A stretch of DNA of 64,000 bases from NCBI GenBank assembly GCA_030847615.1, contig JAUMIR010000002.1:233635809-233699808 (forward strand), in the 5' to 3' direction. The notes under the pieces were generated by a model. The model had not been told where the DNA came from. It saw only the letters and a list, made by a program, of their open reading frames with translations, and ran no database searches. The position numbers and the translations under genes are program-made. Source of the DNA: Gambelia wislizenii. Taxonomy: Eukaryota; Chordata; Lepidosauria; Squamata; Crotaphytidae. Below, piece by piece: positions 24,527 to 47,001 of this stretch; positions within the stretch are counted from its first letter, which is position 1, and the number at the start of each line of letters is the position of its first letter.

Positions 24527-25207
24527 TTAGAATATACAATACTGTAGCTAGGACTCATTGAACTATTTACCCTGGCATAACATTTCTACAAATGCACATT
24601 GGATACACATCTGAACATGCGGGTCATTTCACTGCACTGAGTTACCTATGTGAAGATACACTTTTGGACAGGCTTCCCAATGTGAAGGCACACTAGCCAA
24701 GTTGCCTCATCAGTAGTATTGACTTCTTTCCCCATCAGTTCAAGCAGCAGGAAACTGGGAAAACATTAACAGCAAACAGAAGCTGCATGCAATCTGGACT
24801 GGCACAATCTCCATAGCATCTCATCCTGCTGCGTACATGGATCTGGTTTTACAACTCAACCCCCTCAAGAGAGAATCACAGTCCATCCAGTTTTATTGTA
24901 TGCGCTCTCTGACTTGTTGACAGAATCACAGCTTGAGAGCCAAAGTGACTCCTTTGAGATGTCATCAGGGTACTAAAACGGGGTGAGCAGAAAGGGAACA
25001 AATAATTTCTTATGTAGTCAATGCTCTGAGCAGAATAGAAACCTTTAAAGGTTTTCTGCTCTGGAGCAAAGTAATCAAGAATGTCTGGTTTTTTTTTTAA
25101 AGCATTGTGGTAGGACTAAGAACAGGCAATGAATGTGTATACTTGTTCATATTTTTATTTTATTCCATTTTTATCCCACCTTTCTATTTTAAAAAATTGC
25201 ATCCATG

Positions 25208-25748
25208 GGACTTTATCAGACAAGCCTCTACAAACGTTCTTTTAGCACCATATTTTACACTTCTCTGTTCGCTGCCAAGCATGATCTCAGTGGTTTTTGT
25301 GAGAAGATGTGAGTGCACTTAAAAGTGTAAAAACGGCTAAATTAAAAAACAAAATGTACACACAAGCACCAAAACACACTTAAAAACTTGCCTGAAACAC
25401 AGGGAGAATCATAAAAAGAGCATCCCATGGCTAGTTTTCCCATTCCCACCTTGAAGTGTTCTGGCGGGCATCGCCCATTGATGCTGGAATCACGCCAGCA
25501 GAATGGGATCCAGTTTCACACACTCATAATCACAGCCAAAAAAAAAAAAAAAAAAGAAAAGAAAGAAAGAAAGAAAGAAAGAAAAGAAAAGCCACAGCCC
25601 ACCTATTGATGACTTGGCCCAACAATAAAAAAAGAATGCCTTAATTGCAATACATGATCGCGAAAACATAATGTTGTCTGGTATTTGCACCCTTTCACAT
25701 TCATTAGGCATCTTTATGATGCCATATTTGCCACATCTGATAAAGTCC
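25208..25748. mobile_element. Harbinger-like MITE, ATG duplication
   Basis: A 541-bp element with inverted ends GGACTTTATCAGA / TCTGATAAAGTCC, flanked by ATG on both sides (25205-25207, 25749-25751). It contains an A-rich/(GAAA)n stretch at 25541-25590. Confidence 0.8.
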
Positions 25749-25857
25749 ATGGTCCTGACAGCATCACTGAAAAACATTTTTTTAAAAAAGATCAAACCAT
25801 GAAACCAATCCAAAATGCAATATAACTGGTAAAATCATCACAATTATCAGTAAACAT

Positions 25858-26083
25858 AGGTTGTTGTCACACTGCAGAAATGATGGAGTTTGACTGTGCT
25901 TTAACTATCATGGCTCCCATCCTATGGAATCCTGGGATTTGTAGTTTATTGTGGCACCAGAGCTCTCTGACAAAGAAAGCTATATATCTTACAAAACTAC
26001 AAAGCCCAGAATTCCATAGCAATGAGCCATGGCATTAAAGTGGCGTCAAACTGGATTATTTCTGCAGTGTGGCAGCAGCCCTA
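25858..26083. mobile_element. palindromic MITE
   Basis: The arms cacactgcagaaatgatgga and (right) ggattatttctgcagtgtgg are inverted, with the conserved tgggatttgtagttt core in both arms. It lies just 3' of the SDR9C gene. Confidence 0.8.
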
Positions 26084-26261
26084 GAAACAATTTTAAATCA
26101 TGTCTTGAAAAGATTCTTCTATACATTCTTCCCAAAGCAGCAAGAATGGGAACTGATGGGAATTCCAAAGAGAATACATTATTCCACAGCCTGAGAGCAA
26201 CATAGGAGAAAATTCTTCCACATCAGATAGCCCTGCACAATTAGTGGTATTCTCTTGGTAT

Positions 26262-26267
26262 TTTATT
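26262..26267 (-). promoter_or_regulatory. candidate poly(A) signal of the SDR9C gene
   Basis: AATAAA on the minus strand, about 195 bp beyond the stop codon at 26462. It is a canonical hexamer at a plausible distance. No transcript data support it. Confidence 0.4.
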
Positions 26268-26461
26268 TTTGTGACATGGAATGTCTCTTTGGTACATGCC
26301 AGCCTTTCTCAACTTTGCCCCATATACACCCAAACCATCAGAGAAAGGTAGAAAACAACAGGTGTAGTTCCTGCCCAGCTGGTAAAGGGACGAAAGCAGA
26401 ATCAAGAGGCCTTGTAGTAATAATTCCTTATGGCCCTTGAGGGGATTTCTGTGTGCGGCAT

Positions 26462-37383
<10,922 letters not shown>

Positions 37384-37392
37384 GGCTAAAAC

Positions 37393-39366
37393 CTACAAGA
37401 TATATATATATAATATGAAGCTGAGAAAGTGTTTGCTGGTCCTGTGAACTTTCTCCCAGTACCATTTTATTAGACTCACCAGGCAGAATATAATTGCTAG
37501 AAGTTGTATTGGTTAAAGACAACAGACAGGGTCCACCACAGTTGACCACTCCGGCTGTAAATGATTTCTGAACTAATCTAGAGAAAGTGCTTTGTGTACT
37601 CAGACACTTTTGAAATGCTAAGGATAATCAGAAGAAATAATGTTACATAACAATGGTCACATGATAGCTAAACAATGCCTCTCCAGAGTGTTATTCATTC
37701 AAGAAAGTACTTGCCTTCTGTTTTCATAAGTGAGCCCAAGGACTGATAATCTCTGAATGTGTGAAGAACATTTTCCACCTTTGGCATAAATCTTCTGGGT
37801 TGAACATTGTTTTTTTTAACATGGGGTGGATGGATAACATGCTCTAGCAGCTGCATGAAGCTAAACAAGTAGGACAAGAAGTTAAGCAAGCAGAACAGTG
37901 TGTGCTTACAAACTGATACTGGGCCGCTAAGACTGTACAGAGATAAGGATAATCAGAGAGTCTTCTTTTGTGTTTATAGACGTGGTTAAATGGGTCAATA
38001 TCCAGAGGCAAGGTCCGTGTACAGCTGGGATGCTTTGGATCTTTTATACCAGTGAGATTTTCAATTGCAGTGTAGATCATCCATGCAGAGCATAAATTTA
38101 GCACACAACATGGTAACATAGTTTCATTCTACTGGCTGTAGATAGCAGGAGGCATCTAGCTGGGAATTTTATTTTTACTCAAATTCCATGTCTTCAGATA
38201 TATTTATTAGTATGCAACAAAACTATGCACCTCTAAGCTGGCATTTTGATTTTACTGTTGGAAGGCTGCAGGGATTATGCAAGGTCCTGTCCAACCCACA
38301 AGGACCTGGGTCACAGAGTGTGGCAGTAGCCCCATTAAATGTACCCCGTAGGTAGTGCCCAGTTTTGGTGTTAAAAAGTCTCCCACATAGGATCTATGAG
38401 GTCATTTAGATGAGACTACTTTTAGTGGTAGTGGGTGAGATGAGGGGAAAGGGCCCCACAAGTGGGGAATGGTGAAGTGGTGAGGGAACGTCCTCCCCCC
38501 CCCACCGCTTAATGTTCCACTGGTTCTTGGAACTGTATTTTCCTCCCTTATCTACAGAGTTGTAACTTTGTATTTACTTTGTTCTCAAATGCAAGAAAGA
38601 ACCATTCCAAATTCTTTCTCCTAGCTTGTAGGCTCTCTGAGATAAACTATATAAAGCAGAGATATTTGCAGTGTGTAACTATGCCAGACTCTATACTGAT
38701 GAAAATATTCCCCCCCTGAGAACGGGAACCTTCCTTTCTTCAAGCCCCACCTTCAAAGGAAGGAGTGAGGTCTCCTTATCCCAACCTGTGAACTTCATAG
38801 CAGTTTCTAGAAAGCAAGTCCTTCTGGGATGTAAGACACTCACCTACTAGGGTAGTTCTTTGTTTCAGTCCCAGAGAGAGGAGGCTGGCTGCTTGCCTAG
38901 GAGATCTCATGACCCAAGACCATAAAGGCATCCCATTTATCCCAGATACACATTGGTTGTGTTTACATTCAGCTGGAGGGATATGAGAAAATTTGCTTTG
39001 GTTTTTTCTTTTTTTCTGTTACTGCCTCCATTTACTTTTGTACCTCTAATCAACTAAGCTGTATTTTGTATCATCAGTGGTTTTGTTTTACTTGAACATA
39101 TCCTTAAACCTCCTTTGGCTAGGACCTTGGTGGTTCAAATCCATTGGAGTAATCCAAATCCCACACACCCCTCCCAAGAAATAGCTCTGTGTGAGTGGCA
39201 GTTACTGGAACCAATCTGCTAGGATGGACTATTGCCAAGGTCCAAGAATCCCTTCTTATAGAGGCATTCTGAATATGTGTCAATTCATACAAGAGTCTGA
39301 AGAGCATACTTAATAATATGTAGTAGCTGCATCCAGACATGGGTATCCTGTTATATTTTAAAAATA
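37393..39366. other. upstream flank of the SDR9C gene
   Basis: No repeat boundary is obvious. A minus-strand frame at 37844-38119 (91 residues, MLPCCVLNLC...) resembles no protein I recognise and may be chance or 5'UTR. No convincing promoter was identified. Confidence 0.35.
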
Positions 39367-39617
39367 CAGTATCTACGGAACCAATATCTGCAGTTTCAGT
39401 TATTTGTGGCTGAAAAAAGAGGGACACATACCATAGGGTCATGCTGGAAAATGCCTAGAGAGTTGTCCTCTCTAGGAATTGCTAGGTCCTCCAATGCAAC
39501 TCTATGGTTTGTTTGTGCCAGAAGACCTTTATTTTAATATGGTTCACTATTATCCATGATTTCATTTAAAAACAGTAAGTCTGGGAACATATCCTTTATG
39601 GATATGGGGGTGGGCTG
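39367..39617. mobile_element. decayed Tigger/pogo-like MITE
   Basis: It is homologous to 63168-63402 (accatag.gtc.t.ctgg/tagaaaat, caa.gcaactctatggt). The ends CAGTATCTACGG and gggggtgggctg are eroded; TA flanks remain. Confidence 0.6.
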
Positions 39618-40071
39618 TATTTAATTTTGTGGGATGGAGACTTGGTGGATAATAAATGGAAATGATTGAATTTGAATAATTAATCTGAAGCAGTATCTGG
39701 GTGAGAAATTAACTGGTGACAAAGCAATAGAAAAAATATTTTAATTGAGATGATTTTGTTGGAAATTTTAATTGGCTTGCTATTTTGTGAAATTTTAGTG
39801 ACTATTGCTGCAAGTGCATGTAAATATCTAGTCCAGCTTATGCAAATTTGTGATATGTTTTGTCCCTCTTTTCTGTGGAGTTATTCCTCTCTTTCTCTCT
39901 CTCTCTCCCCCACTTTTTTTTTGGATGATATTTACGATATTTGTAAATGGCTACTTTATATCCAACCAGACTATGAAGAACTCCAAAGAAAAAAAATCTT
40001 TTCAAACTAGATGATGAGGACACAAAATGAAAAATGCATCTGGTCTACCCAAAGGTAGAGTAATGGACATC

Positions 40072-40304
40072 TCTCTCTGGCTTTTTTCTTCGCAAACGAA
40101 GATTCAGGAAGGACTCATCCCGCGCTTTCTGCAAGCGCGCTGATGACTAAAAAGGCCAATCCGAGATGCTCCATTGACACCCCCTTGTCGTGGGAGAGAG
40201 GCTTGCATACCCTAATGATGTTTTGAGCTATGCTGGCAGTGGCATAATAGCCACCTGTAGGGTCTTCCATGCCAGACAGGTCAAAACCGAAGGGTCTGAC
40301 AAAG
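40072..40304 (-). mobile_element. 5'-inverted short LINE copy with 10-bp duplication
   Basis: 40072-40172 is the 3' end of the LINE family at 50052 (minus orientation). 40173-40304 is the first about 130 bp of its 5'UTR in the opposite orientation. Identical AATGGACATC copies flank the whole (40062-40071, 40305-40314). An inverted 5' segment within one duplication is the signature of twin priming. Confidence 0.8.
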
Positions 40305-40713
40305 AATGGACATCAGAGGAGGAATAAATCAACTGATGGGGTTGATCTGGTTGTGACCAAAAATGGACCAAACCTTTGAAAGAGAGGAGCTGGTACATGA
40401 GGAACAAAGTGTGCATAAAACAGTGCACTCATTTTAAATGTGAATGAGTAGAGTTAGTTGAACAAATATATACAAATCCACTTTAGTCTATGAGGAGAAA
40501 CCCAAATTAGTTAATGTGTAAGTCAAAGCATGTATTAAGAAAAAAACCTATAAACAAAAAAAATGTGCATGGCTATCCATGTGAAAAACCCTACTAATAT
40601 TTTGCAAGTTGATAAGAAACAAGAATGGAAAGAAAATGCAGAAATGGGGAGATTTTCATGTCCTTAACATAGCAATTGTCAGTCATCATGACCAATGTGT
40701 GGAGTGTCAACTA

Positions 40714-40949
40714 GGGTTTGTTGTTATTGTTGTTGTCATTTCTGGCTTATAGTGACCCTACCATGGGCTTTTCTTGGCAAGGTTTGTTCAAGGTGGGGGG
40801 GAGTTGCCTTTGCCTTCCTCTGAGGCTGAAAGTGTGTTTGACTTACCCAAGGTCACCCAGTGAGTTTCCATGGCTGAGTGGGAAATTGAACCCTCGTCTC
40901 TAGTTTAAATTAGTCCAGCACTCAAACCACTACACCATCCTGGCTCTGG
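40714..40949 (-). mobile_element. tRNA-derived SINE (Sauria type)
   Basis: In reverse orientation it shows the tRNA-like head (gtgtagtggtttgag on the minus strand), the body cctcagaggaaggcaaaggc and the tail ggtcactataagccaga. Confidence 0.75.
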
Positions 40950-43900
40950 GCTTACTTGGAGTTAAGTTTCTTTGAAACCCTGATGGGTCTTTAGGCTTTC
41001 TGCACATTCTCATCTCTCCAGAAACATTAAGAGGCCTAGACAAACCTATGCACAAAAGTATGCAGAATTTACACTTGATGCATCAACCTCATGCAAGAGG
41101 TTGTATACAAGAGCCATCTTACCATACCTTGGCAGCTGGGAAGAGATGAGAATTCTTTGCTCTTTAATGCTGTGGAAAGAAGATATATTTAAAGTATAAC
41201 ATTTAGAAGTTAAAGAAAACCACATTCTTTGACATATATTCTTACCTTTCCAGTAAAGCCTTCAACTCCTAGTGGTGGGTTTGTGCTGATCAGATCTAAT
41301 AGCTTTAGCTGGGTTCTGACCCTGAAGCTTGGACATTGAACCCTGGATTTGGTGGGGCTGGAGTGAGACTGTTTTATTGTTCCCTGATGGTTTCAGGTTT
41401 CTTTTCATTTACTTCCTTTAAGGCCCTGTAGATGGTGGTAGTTGAACAGGAAACTTGCTACCCTAGACGCATATGGGTAATCATAAAAGGGTGTTTTTCA
41501 TTTGGCACTGAGCATATATGCAGATGATTCTGTGCATGCTGGACCAAATTCCCCAATACAAAATATGCTTAAATGGAATGAGGAGTAGGGTTTGACCATT
41601 GTCATTTTTTTTTACTGGTTTAGCTTACCTGTCCTTACTATCTTCAGGTGAGGCAGAAATTCCACAATGCTTCATTCCCTGCTGTTTCTTCTCCTCAAGG
41701 ACAGCTGCATCTGTTCAGTTTCTGCCAGGATGGAGGGACACTTATACAGGTTATGAAAGATGGGCATTTATCCAGGTTCTATGTGTTCCATACTGTGGTG
41801 GATGCAAGTAGAGTTGCCAAATGCTCAGACCAAAGCAGCCAAACCTGCTCTTCTGCATCTTTAATAACAGCTTCTCAGCATTTCAATATCACGTGCAGGG
41901 GTTTCAGATGTTCTTCCACAGTTTTGTCCATCTGTTTATTCATATAACACTGTGCTCTCGGGATCATTGCAAAACCTGATTGATTCCTCTATCCTAGATA
42001 GCAGAAGTGGATGCTAAGACCAAACACCAGTGTGTTAGTGGGCTTCTAGATGCGAGTTTTGTCATGAAGCTGGGCGGTCTCATTCACAGAACTGTGTGTG
42101 TGTATTCAGAGAGAGAGATTGCTTTCCTATCACTTTTAAATTTGTCTTGTTGTTTGTTCTGGGGGGATCCACTAAAAGGGTTAGCATAGCTACATATCTT
42201 TTGGCTGACACAAGGTGGATTACAAGATGGTTTTCTATCTAGAACAGGGGTGGGCAAAGGGATGGAACCCACAAGCCTTTTTTGTGCAGCCTTGATGACG
42301 CCAGACTCCTCAGACCATCTCCTTTCTGGCTAAAGAATGAAAAAATCAGAAAAAGGTGAACTGCCTCTCCTAGAAGCATCTGTGACCATGGGTCCCTCCC
42401 ATTATCTGGGCAACACAGTCAAGGGGGTAAAGCAAGTGTTCATGAAGTGTTGAATTCAAATTTTCACATTTTATGGTAGTCACTGTCAGGAGAAGAAAGA
42501 TAACTGACCAATGAAGATGAGCAGCTGGAGGAAGCTTTGAGGTGCTTCTGTGAAGATATAAATAACGCCCTGGGGCCAGGAGGTGGGAGAATAAGAGATA
42601 AACAAAGGGATGCTTTGGTTGTGGGGGGCTCCCATCCCACCTAGGGAAAGCTAGTTGAGGCTGGACAAGGGCATCCAGACTCCCAGTTTCCCCCCTGGAC
42701 TCTGAATCCCATCTGTAGCATGAGTAGGATAGAACATGTCTCTAGCTAGTCACATTAAGAACCAGCCAAGATTTATTTTTAAATCTTGGCTGGAATGACT
42801 TAGACCATCTGTAACTTTGAAACTCTTATGTGTGCCTGAAGGGAAGGTGCCTTTCACATAAAGAGAAATCCTTTTGCTGTGTAGATTCTGCTTAGGATAA
42901 AACTTCCTTCCTCATTTCTTCCACACCCTCTTCATGTGCCCTGCTCGGTCTCATTCCCCACAGGAGTGAGGAAAAGCTCTGCAGTGACAGAGTGGAAAGT
43001 GCAAGTTTTTCTTCAGCAACATCTCACTGTGAGGGATTTCAAACCAGTGGGTCATGCCAGTGTAGATGGTCTCTAGGGGTCCCATTCTGCCCAGCAGGAG
43101 GAAGGGACCCCAGGAGTTTTCCGTGGTAACCACCTACTGGTTTACTGTGCTGGGGTTTAAAGTCCACGGGTGGTGGCAGCTGGTCTAGATAGTCCCTAAG
43201 GATCCTGACCTACTCAGGCAGAAGCAGGAGGGGACCCCAGAAGAACCCTTTCAACATCTTGAGTGATAAGTTCCCTTTTAACTAGGCGGCAGCCCCCTCT
43301 CTTTCTCTTGGTTTTCAGAATCAAAAGGAGCTGTTCTAGGCACTGAACCCAATTCTCCCAGTACCTTCAGCACTTTAAGGTCTTGAGTAAAGCCTGAATG
43401 GATGCAGCACCTCACTGACATTGGCTACATTGCCTACCTGTGATCTAGAACCACTGTCCTATTGGTGTGGACCCGGGGTGGAGAAAGTGTTACTCTTAGA
43501 CTGCAGGTCCCCTCCAGACCTTTTCTGAGGGTAGTTTGTTTCCTGGTTGAATTAAAAAGTGCTCCTCTCAGCCAAAAGCAGCCAGGGATGCCTAAGGACA
43601 TGACAACATGGCCCTCAATGACTCTGAGAGAGCATAAGGGGGGCTTTTAGTGACTCTCCCCAAAATTGGGTGTGTGTGTGGCAAAGGGATGCATAGGTTG
43701 TCAAGATGCCATGGAAGGCCAATGGGGCTCCACAAAACCTATCACTTGCCCACTCCCGCTGTAGAGCTGTTGGAGTGCTGATGCTGAGGCCTGACTTGGC
43801 TTTCCAAACAGAGGCAATATTGGGGTGAGGGAATAGAAAGGGGAGTGTTTCAAATGGAATTCTGCACCAGGTATGCTCATGGGTAATTGTTAGTGGGTAA

Positions 43901-44314
43901 TTCTGATTATGGTGAACTTGATTTTCTGGATTTCTTGACACTATTTTGGAAAGTAATTTCAGAGCATCATTGCCAACGTTTCAGTTATTTGAATTATTAG
44001 TTCTTTTAGAACTAGTCAGTATGTTTAATATATTTATTGTGGTCACAGTCTCCCATTCTTCCACAGAATTTGAAAAATGAAAAGAAGAAAAAAAAGAGCT
44101 GGGAGCAGGGTGAAGTGAATCTGCTCTCACTTTTATTCCATACTTTAAAAGAGATATCCAAGAGGCTGATCCCTAGCTCCCAAATAGCCCTAACACTTTG
44201 GTTAGTTCTTCTGGAGTTGAGCCTAAAACACAGTGACTGACCCCCTCCCACAACATAGTAGCCATGAGTTGCCACTCATTTAATGTGTACAAAATGAATA
44301 GTGATATGTATTAT
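40950..44314. other. largely unrecognised 3.4 kb
   Basis: No exon or complete element recognised. Near 42245 a hAT-like end (caggggtgggcaaag) appears without a clear partner. The reading frames here look like chance. Confidence 0.35.
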
Positions 44315-44315
44315 A

Positions 44316-44553
44316 CATGGGCTGTTGTGCTGCAGTGGTCTAAGCATTGGACTACGACTCTGGAGACTCTGGGTTGGAATCCCCACTCAGCCATGAAAAC
44401 CCACTGGGTGACCTTGGGCAAGTCACACTCTCAGCCTCAGAGGAAGGCAAAGGCAAGCCACCTCTGAACAAATCTTGCCTAGACAACCCCATGATAGCTT
44501 CACCTTAGGGTCACCATAAGTTGGAAACAACTTGAAGGCATGCAGCAACAACA
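44316..44553 (+). mobile_element. tRNA-derived SINE (Sauria type)
   Basis: The head carries box A-like gtggtctaagcattgg and box B-like gggttggaatcc. The body is cctcagaggaaggcaaaggc. The tail ggtcaccataagttgga with a CAACAACA end resembles the Bov-B LINE 3' end. Nearly full length. Confidence 0.85.
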
Positions 44554-45687
44554 TGTATTATACAGTGCAAATAAATACCACATATGTCCATTAACATCCT
44601 GACTCACCTTGGATCCCATGTTGGGAGAAAAACAGGCTTTTATAAACCAACATAAATAAACAGAGCTTGCATTATGACACAATATCCCTCTGTCTGTATC
44701 AGTCCATGCCTTCTGCTTGTTCACTGCCCATTAGAATTTAGGTTGCTCTGGGGTCAATTAAACTGATTCATTCTTCCTTATAGAGAGGAATGAGTATAAA
44801 AGTGAAGGCCTGAGGAAAGTCCTGGTGGCAGCATACTACTAAAGGGGAAAAGTTCAAAGGTGCTCATGTGGAGCAGTGGAAAGAGCCTCAGTAGTCATCC
44901 CTGGAAGAAAAAAGGAATCAGGCTAGAGACCATAGGGTAAGGGACAAGGCCATCACAAACCATGCTCTAACAAGATGCTTCTGTACATATGGACAAGTCC
45001 CTCCCTCCCGGCATTGAACAAAGGTTATAGAAGCTACCTTTTAAACAGGCCAGTGTTATGCTCAATAAATATGAATTGCAAGTAGATTGATGCTTAAGGG
45101 AGGGAGCTGCCTCTTGCCAGAGTTTGCACACATTGTAAAGAGGCATATTGGAAGGGTAGGACATGGAAAAGCCTGGACCCCTATCCATCTTGAAAAGGCC
45201 GCCCTCATTTTTAAGTACAACCTGGAATTTCCATCCCTCCTGCTGACTAAGAAATGCTCTCATTGAAAGTAGTCAGTGCTTAACTGCCTAGCTTTTTGCC
45301 ATTGAATGGAGACCCTGCGAAACTGGTTCAGACTGGTACACACAACATTGAAAGGTATAGTGCAGTTTTCAGAGATGTTGGGCAATCCTATTTAGATTTG
45401 AAGGAGGGCAAAGGTCTATACTTGATTGGCATTGTCTAATATGTGCAAATCCATTGTTCCTTTCACCAGACCATCTAAGAGTCATGACCAGTGCCCAGAG
45501 GGTGAAAGGCAGAGTCCCATTCATATCTGCCCTTTGCACACACACACAAAACAAACAAACATCTTTGCACTCATCACTCTCAGCACACAGGGTCCTCCAA
45601 TAGAATAGCATTCCCTGTCCCAGAGGTGGGTCCCTCACTGCAGGTGACAGCCCCCAGGTTAGAAAAGGGTCATACATCTCATTGTAT
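44554..45687. other. no recognisable feature
   Basis: I see no gene or element boundary. Confidence 0.35.
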
Positions 45688-47001
45688 CAGTCTCATTATT
45701 TAATAGACAGATACAATAACCCATCTTTATTTATATGTATTACAATTCTAATGCTTGTCCCCTTCAATATACTCCTCATTCACACTCACACACTTTTGCA
45801 GTCTTGTTTTCCATTGGTCAAAGGCATGGAGCAGATCAGTTTCTGTCAGCTGTTTCAACACTTCTGCCATTTTCTTCTTTACCGCATTAATTGACTCAGA
45901 ACATGTTCTTTTAAGCACCGGTTTCACTTTAGAAAAAAAAAAGACGCTTGGTGCGAAATCTAGCGAATATGGAGGATGTTCAAGTGTAGTAATGCATTTA
46001 TCAGCCAAAAGCTGCTTCACAGAAAGTGCTCTCTGAGCAGGCACATTGTCTTGATGAAGAATGAAACCATTGTTCCACAGTTCTGGCCTCCCACCCCCGA
46101 CTCTTTCTCTCAGCTTTGTCAAAACTTCCTTATAATAATGCTGGTTCACTGTTCTGCCTTCTGGAACCCATTCTGCCAAAATTACGCCCTTGATATCAAA
46201 AACAAACAAACAATGAACATGGCTTTGAATGTGGAGTTGCTTTGACATGCCTTTTGAAGTCTTGGTGGTGATGATGTTTTCCAGTGCATTGACTATTGTT
46301 TTGTCTTCAGATCATACTGGAAGATCCAGGTTTCATCACAAGTGATGATTTTTTGAAAAAGGTTTGGGTCCGCCTCAAGTTGCTGCAGAATGTCAGCACA
46401 AATTTCCTTGTGGCGATCTTTTTGCTCTGGTGTGAGAACCCTAGGGACCATCTTGGCACAAACTTTTCTCATGTTGAGATCCTCATGCAAAATTTTCCAT
46501 GCAGCATCTTTGTCAATGTTATGGCTTCAGCTATCATTTGGACACTGAGTTAATGGTCTTCTCAAACGATCTGGCTGATTTTTTCCACATTTTTTTCAGT
46601 TCTTGAAGTGGAAGGTCATCCAAGGGCATTCATCATCTTCCACATTCTCATGTCCTTCTCTGAATCTTTTGGGCCACTCAAACACACACACACACGAGAC
46701 AGGCAGTCTTCCCCATAGGCCTCAGTAAGCATTTGAAAAGATTCCGTGGGTATTTTGTTCAATTTTACTGAAAAATTCAAATTGACACATTGCTCGACTT
46801 TTAAACTTAGCATTTTCCCAGCAAACAACAGACAATGCAGCTGCTTTAAATGACAACTGACAATTAACTATTAACAGCCAAAAGTGTTGATGTTTGTCAT
46901 GCAGGTTCAGACAGGTTCAAGGTCACCACTCAAGCATTCACATTCAGTTCTCCCTGATTTGTCTGAAAGGTAGAAACACAGTCTTGTTATTTAATAGACA
47001 G
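45688..47001 (-). mobile_element. mariner-family transposon, inactivated
   Basis: Transposase fragments run on the minus strand: the N-terminal helix-turn-helix part at 46828-46616 (EQCVNLNF, EAYGEDCLSR), the first catalytic block at 46490-46293 (ITCDETWIFQY) and the C-terminal part at 46248-45748 (VNQHYYKEVL, LHQDNVPA, EHPPYSLDFAPSV). The frame is broken between them. The third residue of the DD34D triad is Val rather than Asp (APSV; consistent with one A-to-T change). The ends at 45688-45710 and 46979-47001 match at 21 of 23 positions, but in direct orientation. Confidence 0.9.

Noticed and set aside
25541..25609. Lys/Glu-rich C-terminus of a frame
   Set aside because: It derives from the A/GAAA run inside a MITE.
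37393..37420. TATATATATA just upstream of exon 1 as a TATA box
   Set aside because: It ends only about 10-25 bp from the ATG and sits at a possible splice acceptor; more likely a short AT repeat.
37844..38119. 91-codon minus-strand frame upstream of the SDR gene
   Set aside because: No motif, no convincing splice sites and no recognisable homology. Possibly 5'UTR or chance.
44316..44400. tRNA gene
   Set aside because: The A- and B-box-like words belong to a SINE head; the cloverleaf is not maintained and SINE body follows.
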